This document shows positions 18,470-27,700 of a DNA stretch of 64,000 nucleotides, piece after piece. Under the pieces are notes generated by a model. The model was given only the letters and a program-made list of their open reading frames with translations. It was not told the origin of the DNA and did no database searches. This DNA comes from Exilibacterium tricleocarpae. GTDB taxonomy: Bacteria > Pseudomonadota > Gammaproteobacteria > Pseudomonadales > Cellvibrionaceae. Position numbers and translations under genes: made by a program. The stretch spans positions 291,197 through 355,196 of the forward strand of contig NZ_ML660093.1 of assembly GCF_007004655.1 (NCBI RefSeq), written 5' to 3'. The first letter of the stretch is position 1; each line of letters opens with the position of its first letter.

Positions 18470-18994
18470 GTGAATAGGTTTTTATTGCTTTTTCTGTTAT
18501 TTGTATGTATTAGCTCAAACTCTGATGAGCTTGTTTATACACGTGAAACAGTTAATAGTTATTTGAATTCTAGTGAAGGCATATATGTTGTTGTAAAAGT
18601 CGGTGGGCGAATTCCATACAGTGAATATAGAGAATATTTGATAAGTCAGTTGGATGAGCATCAGATTTACAGCTCTTGGAAAGGTATCGAATTCAAAAAA
18701 ACAGAAGAGTTCTTGATTTTGAAGAATTATAAGGGGTTTGGTGATGTCGGTGGTATTATAAATGTCGCATCGCTTTCTGATTATGGATTAACTAAGATCG
18801 GTAAAAAATACTTTCTATTTATACGTAAAAATAGGGGAGTCTTAGAGTATGGAGCGTGTGATGTTTTTAGTTTGGAGGCTATTCCAAGTGCTATGGAGAA
18901 AAAGCTAGACGACATTATATCTTTTATTCGTAATAGCACTCTTACGCCATGTTTGTTTGATGTGAGATATGATGACCCCGAAAGTAAAGAATAG
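18470..18994 (+). CDS. Candidate exported immunity protein for the second RHS tip
   Basis: A 174-aa protein beginning at GTG 18470 (GAGG 9 bp upstream), 34 bp behind the second tip. Residues 1-17 (MNRFLLLFLLFVCISSN) form a signal peptide or membrane anchor; the rest is soluble with two later Cys residues. I do not recognise the family. The immunity role is inferred only from its place behind a toxin tip and from its low GC, which contrasts with the RHS DNA. A periplasmic location would suit a toxin acting in or crossing the periplasm. Confidence 0.5.
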   Translation: MNRFLLLFLLFVCISSNSDELVYTRETVNSYLNSSEGIYVVVKVGGRIPYSEYREYLISQLDEHQIYSSWKGIEFKKTEEFLILKNYKGFGDVGGIINVASLSDYGLTKIGKKYFLFIRKNRGVLEYGACDVFSLEAIPSAMEKKLDDIISFIRNSTLTPCLFDVRYDDPESKE

Positions 18995-19020
18995 AAATAA
19001 GGACAAGAGTACAGGGGTCA

Positions 19021-19070
19021 GTACAGAGGGTCAAATCTTGACTAAGTACAGAGGGTCAAATCTTGACTAA
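19021..19070. repeat. 25-bp tandem duplication of the transposon end
   Basis: A 25-bp unit starting GTACAGAGGGTCAAATCTTG is present twice head to tail (19021-19045 and 19046-19070). The second copy is continuous with the transposon derivative, so this is a duplicated element end plus flank. Confidence 0.75.
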
Positions 19071-19290
19071 TAGTTAGTATTGGCTTGCGCGGTCCCAGTG
19101 CAAGTATATCGAGCTAGATAGCCATGAAGTTATGTCAAGACTTTGCGCACAAACATTGAGTGAAATCAGAAAAGAATTTGGTACCAGCAATCATTCGACA
19201 GTATCGCAAACAATAGGTCGGCTAAAGACGCTAATGAAGAAGGATAAAAATATCGTGCGGCTTAAATACTATTAGTCAAGATTTGACCCT
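19052..19290 (+). mobile_element. Internally deleted derivative of the RAYT element
   Basis: This 239-bp copy keeps both inverted ends (AGGGTCAAATCTTGACTAA left, its complement ending at 19290). Inside, it retains only sequence matching 16752-16935 of the full element, i.e. the DnaA-like C-terminal coding part; the catalytic domain is gone. It is a MITE-like non-autonomous copy that the intact transposase might still recognise. Confidence 0.75.
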
Positions 19291-19292
19291 CC

Positions 19293-19712
19293 CATCAAGA
19301 GGACCCCGCTGCGGCTGATCATTACTCTCGAAATGCCGAGAATGACCAGTTCTTCAAAGACGAAGGTCTATATGGAAGGGATGATCTCACGATCGACGAA
19401 GTGCAAAATGCAGGGGACTATGGCATGAAGCAAGCCTCAGCTTCAGAGACGGCGTACCATAGGATTGGTGAAGGAAATGAAAACAATCTGAAATTCACCA
19501 GTAAGGTAGCGCATAAAGAAAGTTGGTATCAGAGAAACTGGTCTAATCGTTATGGGCGATATGAGATAATACTGCAACCGAATGGAGATGGAACTTTTAC
19601 TCATGTTCTAGGTAGCCTAAACATGGGTACTCTAAATCGAGGAAACAATCCTATAACACACTTTTATAGGGATGTTATCCCTTACAAAAGATACGGCAAC
19701 ATGCCGGAATAG
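19293..19712 (+). pseudogene. Third RHS-type toxin tip, 5' end lost
   Basis: An open frame of 139 codons begins directly at the right end of the transposon derivative (HQEDPAAADHYSRNAENDQF) and ends at 19712. There is no start codon with a ribosome binding site at its head (a GTG at 19401 is internal) and no RHS core, so it is a tip cut off from its carrier. The C-terminal half (NRYGRYEIILQPNGDG, later NPITHFYRDVIPYKRYGN) looks like a compact folded domain. I do not recognise its activity. A lipoprotein gene follows, as an immunity gene would. Confidence 0.5.
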
Positions 19713-19728
19713 TTTGAGGACATAAGGC

Positions 19729-20292
19729 GTGTTTATAAATAAGTTTAGGTTTTTTATTATATTATTGGTTGTTACTCCGTTTATGACTGCTTGTAGAGTG
19801 TATAATCTTTATCAATACAAACCTTTGGCTCTCGATGTATTGGGTGGAGAACTTATTGTCAGTCTAGAAGGTACCTATGGAGAAAATTACGAGAAAGATG
19901 GCAAAAGGTTTGCGGATTTTGGTGCTCCTTATAACTTGAAATTTATGCTTTCTATGCCTTATGAGTATGATTTGGTTGAAATTCAAATCAGGGATATAGA
20001 AATTGTTGGCGAGAAGAGTAAAAGGAAGTTTTTTTTACCTGATACCGGAAGCAAAAAGATCAAAAATCCAAGGAACCGTTCAAACCCTGATGCGACAGCA
20101 AGAACTGTTATTGCGTCAGTAGGTAACTTGTCATCAGAAGACTTTGAATATGAGCCGTACTCGTTAACCGCTACAGTGGTTGTTTATGCTAGTGAAACAT
20201 CTTTTCGCGAAGAAGAAATTTCTTTACGGTTAGAAACAGACTATAAGAGAGAACGCCGCAGTGACTGGTTTGATAAAAACATGAGTATATAG
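19729..20292 (+). CDS. Lipoprotein, candidate immunity protein for the third tip
   Basis: A 187-aa protein from GTG 19729 (GAGGA 8 bp upstream). It has a lipoprotein signal: a hydrophobic run FFIILLVVTPFM and then TAC, with Cys at residue 22 as the lipidation site. The remainder is a soluble periplasmic domain rich in beta-type segments (VLGGELIVSLEG, YNLKFMLSMP). I do not recognise the family. It lies 16 bp behind the third toxin tip and is AT-rich, so immunity is a reasonable guess, no more. Confidence 0.55.
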   Translation: MFINKFRFFIILLVVTPFMTACRVYNLYQYKPLALDVLGGELIVSLEGTYGENYEKDGKRFADFGAPYNLKFMLSMPYEYDLVEIQIRDIEIVGEKSKRKFFLPDTGSKKIKNPRNRSNPDATARTVIASVGNLSSEDFEYEPYSLTATVVVYASETSFREEEISLRLETDYKRERRSDWFDKNMSI

Positions 20293-20324
20293 GAAAAATG
20301 AGCCGGGATTCGGGGGACAGTTTA

Positions 20325-20360
20325 GAATGGCACTTCCTTAAGCTTAAGGAAGTGCCATTC
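20325..20360. repeat. 36-bp perfect palindrome flanked by GGGACAGTT motifs
   Basis: GAATGGCACTTCCTTAAG is followed immediately by its exact complement, giving an 18-bp stem with no loop. GGGGGACAGTTTA precedes it and GGGACAGTTCACTGAATTA follows it, the same motif found at 15771 and 20961. The layout fits a paired REP/end hairpin acted on by a Y1 transposase. No T-run follows, so it is not a standard terminator. Confidence 0.75.
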
Positions 20361-20422
20361 GGGACAGTTCACTGAATTATGCATGGCATGTTAAAATTTA
20401 TGGAAGGACCGATATTTAAAAG

Positions 20423-20866
20423 ATGAACTGTATTAATAGGTTTTTCTATCAGTCTTTAATTGTTAGTCTAATGATTTTCTTGTCTGGCTGTTCTAGAGAA
20501 CCAAAGATATGGCTGTATAACTTTTCGGGGGCATCTGTTAATATAAGTTATCCCGGCCAACAAATTTTGATTGAACATGAAGATGCTTCACTGTTTAAAA
20601 ATTGGGGTGCAAAGAGAAATACTCTGGAGCCATACGATTTAAAAGTAGGGTTTGGTGAAAATTCCTTCTGTTATTTTTTACAGAGAATAACGATTGGAGG
20701 TTATGCTCAGTATGATACATCAAAAAAACTGGTTTTAAGACTTAGGCTTGACCAAGATAAAAGTATTAGTGTGTATAAAGCTAATGGTGATTTTAACTCA
20801 CGAAGCCCGTTAGGCATTCAGCCTAAAGGCTATCCTTCACAACCTGAAAGATGTCCAAACGACTGA
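20423..20866 (+). CDS. Small lipoprotein of unknown function
   Basis: A 147-aa protein with a lipoprotein signal (SLIVSLMIFLSGC, Cys at residue 23). The mature part starts REPKIWLYNFSGASVNISYPGQ and looks like a small beta-rich periplasmic domain; three further Cys residues (such as FCYF and ERCPND) could pair. Not recognised. GGAAGGA lies about 14 bp before the ATG, a little far. It is separated from the previous lipoprotein gene by the palindrome repeat, so it may be the immunity gene of a lost tip or a passenger gene of the island. Confidence 0.5.
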   Translation: MNCINRFFYQSLIVSLMIFLSGCSREPKIWLYNFSGASVNISYPGQQILIEHEDASLFKNWGAKRNTLEPYDLKVGFGENSFCYFLQRITIGGYAQYDTSKKLVLRLRLDQDKSISVYKANGDFNSRSPLGIQPKGYPSQPERCPND

Positions 20867-20960
20867 TAAAAGTGAATAAGGAGTAGACTAGGCTGCTACT
20901 TTCTTAAGCCTGAACTATTAAAACAAAACACGATTTCTGTCTCTTCAAATTATCGGGGCT

Positions 20961-21420
20961 CTGGGGACAGTTCACTGAATTAGATGCGCAACGCGAACTT
21001 TTTAGAGCCTGGTCTTAGCTTTGGACTTTTCGTAGTGGGCGCAATTTCCCGCTTAATAGAGGGTGAGTGGAGTTAGAGTAAAATTTTATAAATTGGAATG
21101 GCCCCAAGCTCAGTGTGTTTGCTGGTCGCGCCAACATTGGAGAATGACAATTTTGGAGTGTCAATGCTATATCAAGTTGAACCCAGTAAGAGCAAAGATG
21201 GCAATAACCTCGCCGACTATTTCTGGCCCAGCTATCAAGTCATCGCACTCGGGATCGAATCGAACTAAAGCCACCCCACGAGCAGTATAAGGTTATGTGC
21301 AAGACGGAGCCGGCATGTCGCGCTGCCCATTGGACGTTATTTGCTACCCAGGTTGATAAAGAGCTACTTGGCACTGGTTTTTACTCTGACCCTAAACACT
21401 CCAAATATTCAGAAACCCTG
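20961..21420 (+). pseudogene. Decayed Y1/REP-associated transposase and its left end
   Basis: The left part repeats the motif seen at 15771 (CTGGGGACAGTTCACTGAAT). From about 21160, fragments of a transposase can be read in two frames: CYIKLNPVRAKM (the usual YIELNPVRAGM motif), then after a frameshift ADYFWPSYQVIALG, a stop, and AAHWTLFATQVDKELLG, each matching in order the C-terminal half of Y1 transposases. Frameshifts, a stop and the missing N-terminal half show that it is dead. Confidence 0.55.
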
Positions 21421-21728
21421 TTGCACAAAAAGTCGCCAAATTGATACGAGAAAAGTGGATTTCGAGTCCTTGCAAGAAAACTCCCGGTAAGTAGCCGACC
21501 CACCGCAACAGGCCCACTTCACGCTACCCAAAAAGCGACCTGATTCTCCTACCCCCAGAATTAACCACCATCAACACCAAAAACTCATATTATGCTATTT
21601 CAGCATAAAGTGATCGATATTTCGAATGGTAAGCCAGGCATAAAGTGATATAGAGTGCGTCCTGATAAACGCAAACGTCTTAGCAGGTCCAGTGATCAGG
21701 GCCTGCCAGTAAATAGGAACCCGTGGTG
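21421..21728. other. Gap upstream of the M14 peptidase gene
   Basis: No gene found. GCATAAAGTGAT occurs twice (21603-21614 and 21638-21649), 35 bp apart, resembling the iterated end sequences of some insertion sequences. This marks the right border of the repeat-rich island. Confidence 0.35.
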
Positions 21729-24347
21729 ATGTCAAAAGTCAAGTTCGTTGTTTTACTGGCGCACATCCTATATTTAATGATAATCGCCGGCAACGCCAGT
21801 GCGATATTACCGAGTAACGAACCTTTCAGCCCGGCCATCCCCGTGCCCGAAGCAGAGCTGGGGTTTGCGCCGGGAGATTGGCATGCCCGCCCGGAGCAGA
21901 TCACCCGCTATATGGAGCGACTTGCTGCTGCCAGCGACCGCGCGACACTCCAGGTAATCGGCCGCTCGGTTGAGCAGCGGCCTTTGGTACACCTGATTGT
22001 GACCAGCCCGGAAAACCAGTCGCAACTGGAGTCGCTGCGCCAACAACACCTTGACATCGACACCAATGACGGCGGCCCCCTGGTCATATGGCTGGGCTAC
22101 AGCATTCACGGCAACGAACCCAGCGGCAGCAATGCCGCGCTCGTGACCGCCTACCACTTGGTGGCCGGCGAGGCGCCCTGGGTCAAGGCATTGCTGGAAA
22201 ACACGATTGTCATCATCGATCCCCTGTTTAACCCCGACGGCCTGGCCCGCTTTGCCACTTGGGCGAATATGCACCGCGGCCAGCAGACAGTGGGGGACAG
22301 GCTGCACCGCGCCCACTGGGAGGCCTGGCCGTCAGGTCGCTTCAACCACTACTGGTTTGATATGAACCGCGACTGGCTGCCGGCCACCCAGCCGGAATCG
22401 GTGGCGCGCTTGCAGCAGTTTTACCGGTGGCGCCCCCATGTTCTTGGGGACTTTCACGAGCACAGCGCAAGACACCATGGCTATTTCTTCCAGCCCGGCG
22501 TACCCTCGCGACAAAACCCGCTGACGCCGCGCGAAAACGTCCAGCTCACCACCGACCTGGCGCAGTACCACGCCAAGGCCCTGGAGGCCCTCGGGCAACG
22601 CTACTACACCCGCGAGACCTTCGATGACTTTTACTACGGCAAAGGGTCCACTTTTCCCGATATCAACGGCAGTGTAGGCATCCTGTATGAACAGGCGACG
22701 GCCCGGGGCCATAAGATGACCTCTGATCACGGTGACTTCACCTTTACCGATGGTGTCCGCAATCAATATGCCACCAGCCTGTCCACGCTGCGAGGCGCCG
22801 ATGCGATGCGGCAGCGCCTGCTGGCCTATCCGCAACGCTTTTATCGCGAGGCGGCGGCCCGCGCGCGCAAGCAAAACGGCCGCGCCTGGGTATTCGGCGA
22901 AGATAGCGACCCCGGCCGCGCGGGTGCTTTGGTCGAGCTGCTCAGGCTGCATCAAATCAATGTCTATCGTCTGGCACAAAATATTGAGGTGGGAGGCCGG
23001 GATTTTCTGGCGGACCGGGCCTGGGTGGTGCCCATTCGCCAGCGTCAATCGGCGCTGATCGAAGCGATATTTGAACAGCGCACGACCTTTGCCGATAACC
23101 AGTTTTATGATGTCTCTGCCTGGACCCTGCCCAGCGCATTCAATTTGCCGTTTGCACAAACAAGATCACTGCCTGAATATCACCAGTCCGCCTCGAATAA
23201 CGGTAACGACGCAGTGCCGTTTCAGCCGCAGCCCGCGGCGGTGGCTTACCATTTTCCCCGCAGCGGCCTTGGCAGCGCTGCGATGGCCCTACATTTATTG
23301 AACGATGAGGTTCGCGTCTATCGCGTCGGTTATCCTCACTTGACGATAACAGCCGAGAGTTCGGTACAACCAGGTGACTTCGTCGTGCCTGTACCGGCTG
23401 GCGGGGATCGGCAGGCTCTCGAGCAACTGTTGGGCGAGCAGGCTGAGCGTTGGCAGGTGTCGGTGCGCGCGCTTACCAGTGGCTTTAATCTGGCGGGCCC
23501 GGATTTGGGATCACCGAACATTCATGTGCTCAAGGCCGTAAAACCGTTGCTCGTGGTTGGCGCAGGCGTCGAACCGAAAGAGGCCGGCCATATCTGGCAT
23601 TTTATCGATCGCCGTCTTGGCCTGCCGGTGCCGATGATTGATATCCAGCGCCCGGAGTTACTGGATCTCAGCGGTTACACCCATCTCTTGATGCCGGATA
23701 TCAAACCCAAAGCGCTGCCTAAAACCTGGTACACACCCATCAGACAATGGGTTAAGCAAGGTGGTGTGCTGGTGACCCAGAAGCGCTCTGCCCGATGGGC
23801 GCAGGCGTTGTTTTCGGAGCGCCCGGCCGACACCGACAAAGCGATCACTGAAAAAAGTCGCATCGATAAACTGATAGCTGAAATTACTGCCAATAAAGAT
23901 AACTCTATGGATAAACTGGGCCGGCAACCCTACGGCCAGTACCGCTCCGATGCGGCCGACAGGATAATAGGCGGCGCCATTTTCTCCGCACAACTGGATC
24001 TGACACACCCACTCGCCCAGGGTTATAACAGAGAGGCAGTGCCGATTTTTCTAAACAGTCTCACCCAGCTTAACGCCAGCAAAAATGCCTATAGCGCACC
24101 GCTGGTATTGGAAGATTCAACACCGGCGGCCGGCTTTGCCAGCGAGTTTGCCCGCAACCAATTAAAGGAAAAACCGATGTTGATTGCTGATAAAGTCGGT
24201 AAGGGGCTGGTGGTCAAGTTTGCGTTTAACCCTAACTTTCGCGCCTTTTGGCGAGGCACGGAAGGGCTGTATCTCAATGCTTTGATAAACCCCGCTTTAG
24301 TGCGGTCGACGCGATTGCCGTTTAACTTAAAGTCCGCCGGCGAATAG
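21729..24347 (+). CDS. Exported M14-family zinc carboxypeptidase-like protein
   Basis: An 872-aa protein with a clear signal peptide (residues 1-25, cleavage after NASA). The M14 domain covers about 50-400. The zinc site HxxE is in GYSIHGNEPSG (His127, Glu130) and the third ligand is probably His243 in GDFHEHS; NPDG, MNRDW and the region near 245-255 complete the fold. The C-terminal ~470 residues hold another domain with GYxHLLMPDIKP and a class-I-amidotransferase-like layout. The ATG at 21729 is preferred over GTG 21723/21726 because AGGA is 10 bp upstream. It probably trims peptides in the periplasm or outside. It stands alone and seems unrelated to the toxin island. Confidence 0.85.
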   Translation: MSKVKFVVLLAHILYLMIIAGNASAILPSNEPFSPAIPVPEAELGFAPGDWHARPEQITRYMERLAAASDRATLQVIGRSVEQRPLVHLIVTSPENQSQLESLRQQHLDIDTNDGGPLVIWLGYSIHGNEPSGSNAALVTAYHLVAGEAPWVKALLENTIVIIDPLFNPDGLARFATWANMHRGQQTVGDRLHRAHWEAWPSGRFNHYWFDMNRDWLPATQPESVARLQQFYRWRPHVLGDFHEHSARHHGYFFQPGVPSRQNPLTPRENVQLTTDLAQYHAKALEALGQRYYTRETFDDFYYGKGSTFPDINGSVGILYEQATARGHKMTSDHGDFTFTDGVRNQYATSLSTLRGADAMRQRLLAYPQRFYREAAARARKQNGRAWVFGEDSDPGRAGALVELLRLHQINVYRLAQNIEVGGRDFLADRAWVVPIRQRQSALIEAIFEQRTTFADNQFYDVSAWTLPSAFNLPFAQTRSLPEYHQSASNNGNDAVPFQPQPAAVAYHFPRSGLGSAAMALHLLNDEVRVYRVGYPHLTITAESSVQPGDFVVPVPAGGDRQALEQLLGEQAERWQVSVRALTSGFNLAGPDLGSPNIHVLKAVKPLLVVGAGVEPKEAGHIWHFIDRRLGLPVPMIDIQRPELLDLSGYTHLLMPDIKPKALPKTWYTPIRQWVKQGGVLVTQKRSARWAQALFSERPADTDKAITEKSRIDKLIAEITANKDNSMDKLGRQPYGQYRSDAADRIIGGAIFSAQLDLTHPLAQGYNREAVPIFLNSLTQLNASKNAYSAPLVLEDSTPAAGFASEFARNQLKEKPMLIADKVGKGLVVKFAFNPNFRAFWRGTEGLYLNALINPALVRSTRLPFNLKSAGE

Positions 24348-24732
24348 CTGGCGGGCAATACACACTGGCATTTTACCTGTCTTCCTATCCACACTGATAA
24401 CTCCCTCACATAATGTCCCTCTCACCAGTGTCCGCTTTTATCGGTATTTACTGTTACTGCTAAGGGCTCTTTTTAACCATTACCGCTTGCAGTTTTTAAA
24501 CGCCCGCTCATGCGGATGCGTACAGCGTTTGTGAACTTTATCAACTTTACGGACCGGTTTGTCTTTCATAATGCCGCACGGGTATGAGAGGCAGGTTGTG
24601 CGGTCACTGTCGAACCGCCTTCAAAGTTTTAGCCCATCAACGAACCCGTAGGCCATTCCAGCCAGTAACGCTACCCGCAACCGGCGCTTTCGATTTCTGG
24701 CATACCACTATTACAATAAGGCGGGCATACTC
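24348..24732. other. Intergenic gap, 385 bp
   Basis: No coding frame, hairpin with T-run or clear promoter pair found. AAGGCGGG just before 24733 is the ribosome binding site of the next gene. Confidence 0.4.
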
Positions 24733-27700
24733 ATGAGATTGTTAAAAACGATTATCTTTTTATCTCTGGTTAACCTGATCTTCGGCAACACGTTACTCTT
24801 TGCCCAGGGATTTCCGAATATTGACCAACCGGCGGCCGGCACCCTGTTACAGGGGCCCATCGATCACCAAATGGGTCGCTTGGCGATTATTGAATATCTC
24901 GGTGGCTATGTTATCACCATACCTGAAGCGCCCGGCAGTGAGGCGACCGACCATCTGCGGATGAAAGCCTGGGATATCTCCAACCCCCGCAGCGTCCGCC
25001 AACACCAGCAGTTTCGTGTTACCAGTATGCCCGGTTTGGCCCATTCAACATTTGCGCGCGATAACTGTATCTTCGTCGGGGGCTGGCCGAATGATGCGAT
25101 CTGTGTCGATGAAAACGGGAATTTCGATAATGTGCCGTGGCCGGCCACGCGCCCGCACTGGAATAAGAGCGGCTTGATGCATCCGTGGGCGGCAAAACAC
25201 TATTGGGCCTACAACGCACCCAACGATGACGCCTGGATAGACCTCGATGGCCAGCGTATGGCGACTTGGAATCACCTCGCCTTGACAGGCGTGCAGGGTT
25301 TTCCGGCCTTTATGGGAAACCTGTTGATTTATGCATCGGATCAATCCAATACAGGCATAGCGACATACGACGTGTCGGACCCGACCAACCCAGTTTTGCT
25401 CGATGTGTTGAATACACCAGCCACGGAGGGTGGTATCGGCGGTTATTGGTCGGAAATTCACAGTCACTATATGGTGTTTGCCCGCCGTTGGGGTAACGGC
25501 ACCGGCAGATTTGCCGGTATCCAGGTGGTCGATTTTTCCGATCCGACCGACTTAAGGCTGCATTGCAATATCGATGTCATTCCCGATTCTTTCCCCGGCG
25601 CATGGCAGCCGTGGTGGGATCGCCCCGAACCGATGTATGTCGGTTTTCAAGACGAGTTTATTTTTTCCGAACGCTACAAAGTCAATATCGAAACCTGTGA
25701 ATATCAAACGTTACTGGAGGAGCTTGACAACGGTATAGACACCAGCCAGTACTCTCTGCCCATGGGCAATCTACTGGTTACCGGCGGTTATCCCCTGCAA
25801 CCCGGCACGGACGGGATGGCTATTTGGGTGCATCAGCAAGAAGCTGACAATCGCGCGCCTTATGTGGGCTACCATATCCCCCGGGCCGGGCAAACCAATT
25901 ATCCACTGATGGCGCCGATCAGTTTTATGATCCCGGAAAAGCTGCGTCCACAAACTATTGTCGTCACCGAAACCGCCGAGCCGGGTGAGGCGCAAACCAT
26001 TACCATTACGAAAGTGGGCGGCGACCCCATTCGACTCGATTACATTATTTCCCACACCGGCATCTTGACGGTCGATCCGGTGGCCTATCTCGAACCGGAC
26101 TCCACCTATGAAGTGCGGCTGACAAGCGGTATTCTGGATGCTGCCGGCAATGCGATGGAGGAGTATACCTTTCGCTTCGCCACCGGAGATACGATTGATC
26201 AGGAGCCCGATCCCGATCCGCCAAATTCTCCCCCGGTGATTGAAAACGTTGCTGTAACCCCGCCAACCGGCGTGCAGGTAGGCGAAATAGTCGAGATTAG
26301 GGTAACCGCCAGCGATGTGCAATCGATGGAGTACCAGTTTGAGGTGTCCGGCCAGAACGCAGACTGGAGCCCGGATAACAGCAGCACGTTTCAGTTTGAC
26401 CAGGTTGGTACCTACGCTGTTAATGTGCGTGTGCGGGACAGCCTGGGCGCTGTTTCTCCAGTGAGTCGGGTTGAGATTGTCGTGACAAGCGCGAGTGAAC
26501 CCGGTCATGCCGGCCTCAACAGTAGTCAACTGTCGTGTGATGCGAGCAGTGACCAGGTCTGGGTGGTGAATCCGGATAATGACACCATCGCTATTGTGCA
26601 GGCCGGCACGCTGCAACTCGTTGACGAAGTCTCCGGCAGTGATGATCCCCGCGCGATCGCGAAAGCGTCCGATGACACGCGTTGGGTGACTGCCCATGAC
26701 AGTGACAGCGTTGATGTCTACTCGGCGTCTGCCGACTTGCTGGCGAGGCTGAATACCGGTTACGGCAGTGCGCCTTACGGTGTGGTTGCCGGCCCGGACG
26801 GCACTACTGTCTACGTCAGCCTTTACGGCAGTGGTGAAATTGTACGCTTTGATGTGGCGTCGCGATCCGAAACCGCACGCTGGCCGGTGGGTCCGACACC
26901 GCGCGCGCTGGCGCTGTCCCCCGACGGGTCACGGTTGTTTATCACGCGGTTTATGTCTGCCCTGAACTGGGCGGAAGTGTGGGAAATCGATACCACATCA
27001 GGTACCTTGGCGCATACCTTCCGGTTGCATAAACACCTGATCGACGACGGTCTCGAAGACGGTCGAGGCGTGCCCAATTACCTGTCTGATATCATTGTCA
27101 ACGGCAGCGGGGAAAAAGCCTATGTGGTGGCCAAGAAAGATAATACTGACCGCGGCTTATTAAACGGCCTGCCCCTGGATTTAGACGACGACAACACCGT
27201 ACGTACATTGCTTATGACTATCGACCTGGATACGCGCACGGAGCTGCGCGGGCAGCGGTTCGATTTTGATAATGCCGCTTCACCATCGGCACTAGCGCTG
27301 TCGCCCCAGGGCGATATCGTGTTTGTGGCAATGCAGGATATTAACCAAGTGTTTGCGATGAGTGTTGGCGCCGCCGGCGAGATCGAAAACAGAGTTGCGC
27401 AGATTGCGGTTGGGCATGCGCCCCAGGGCCTGTGTATCAATGGCGAACAACTGTTTGCCAAGAATTTGACGGATCGCAGTATCAGTGCCGTTGATATCAG
27501 TGGCGCTCTGATCGGCGCCGATGTGACTGAGGTAACTACGGTGGCCAATGAAAAAATGCCACCGGATGTGCTCGACGGGAAGCGGATTTTTTACGATGCC
27601 GCCAATGACTTGCTGGCCGTTGGCGGCAAAATGAGCGCAGAGGGATATATCAGTTGCGCGACCTGTCATATCGATGGCGATTCCGACGGACGCAGTTACG

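Noticed and set aside
20325-20360. Large palindrome considered as a transcription terminator
   Set aside because: No loop and no T-run; the flanks match transposase-associated motifs instead.
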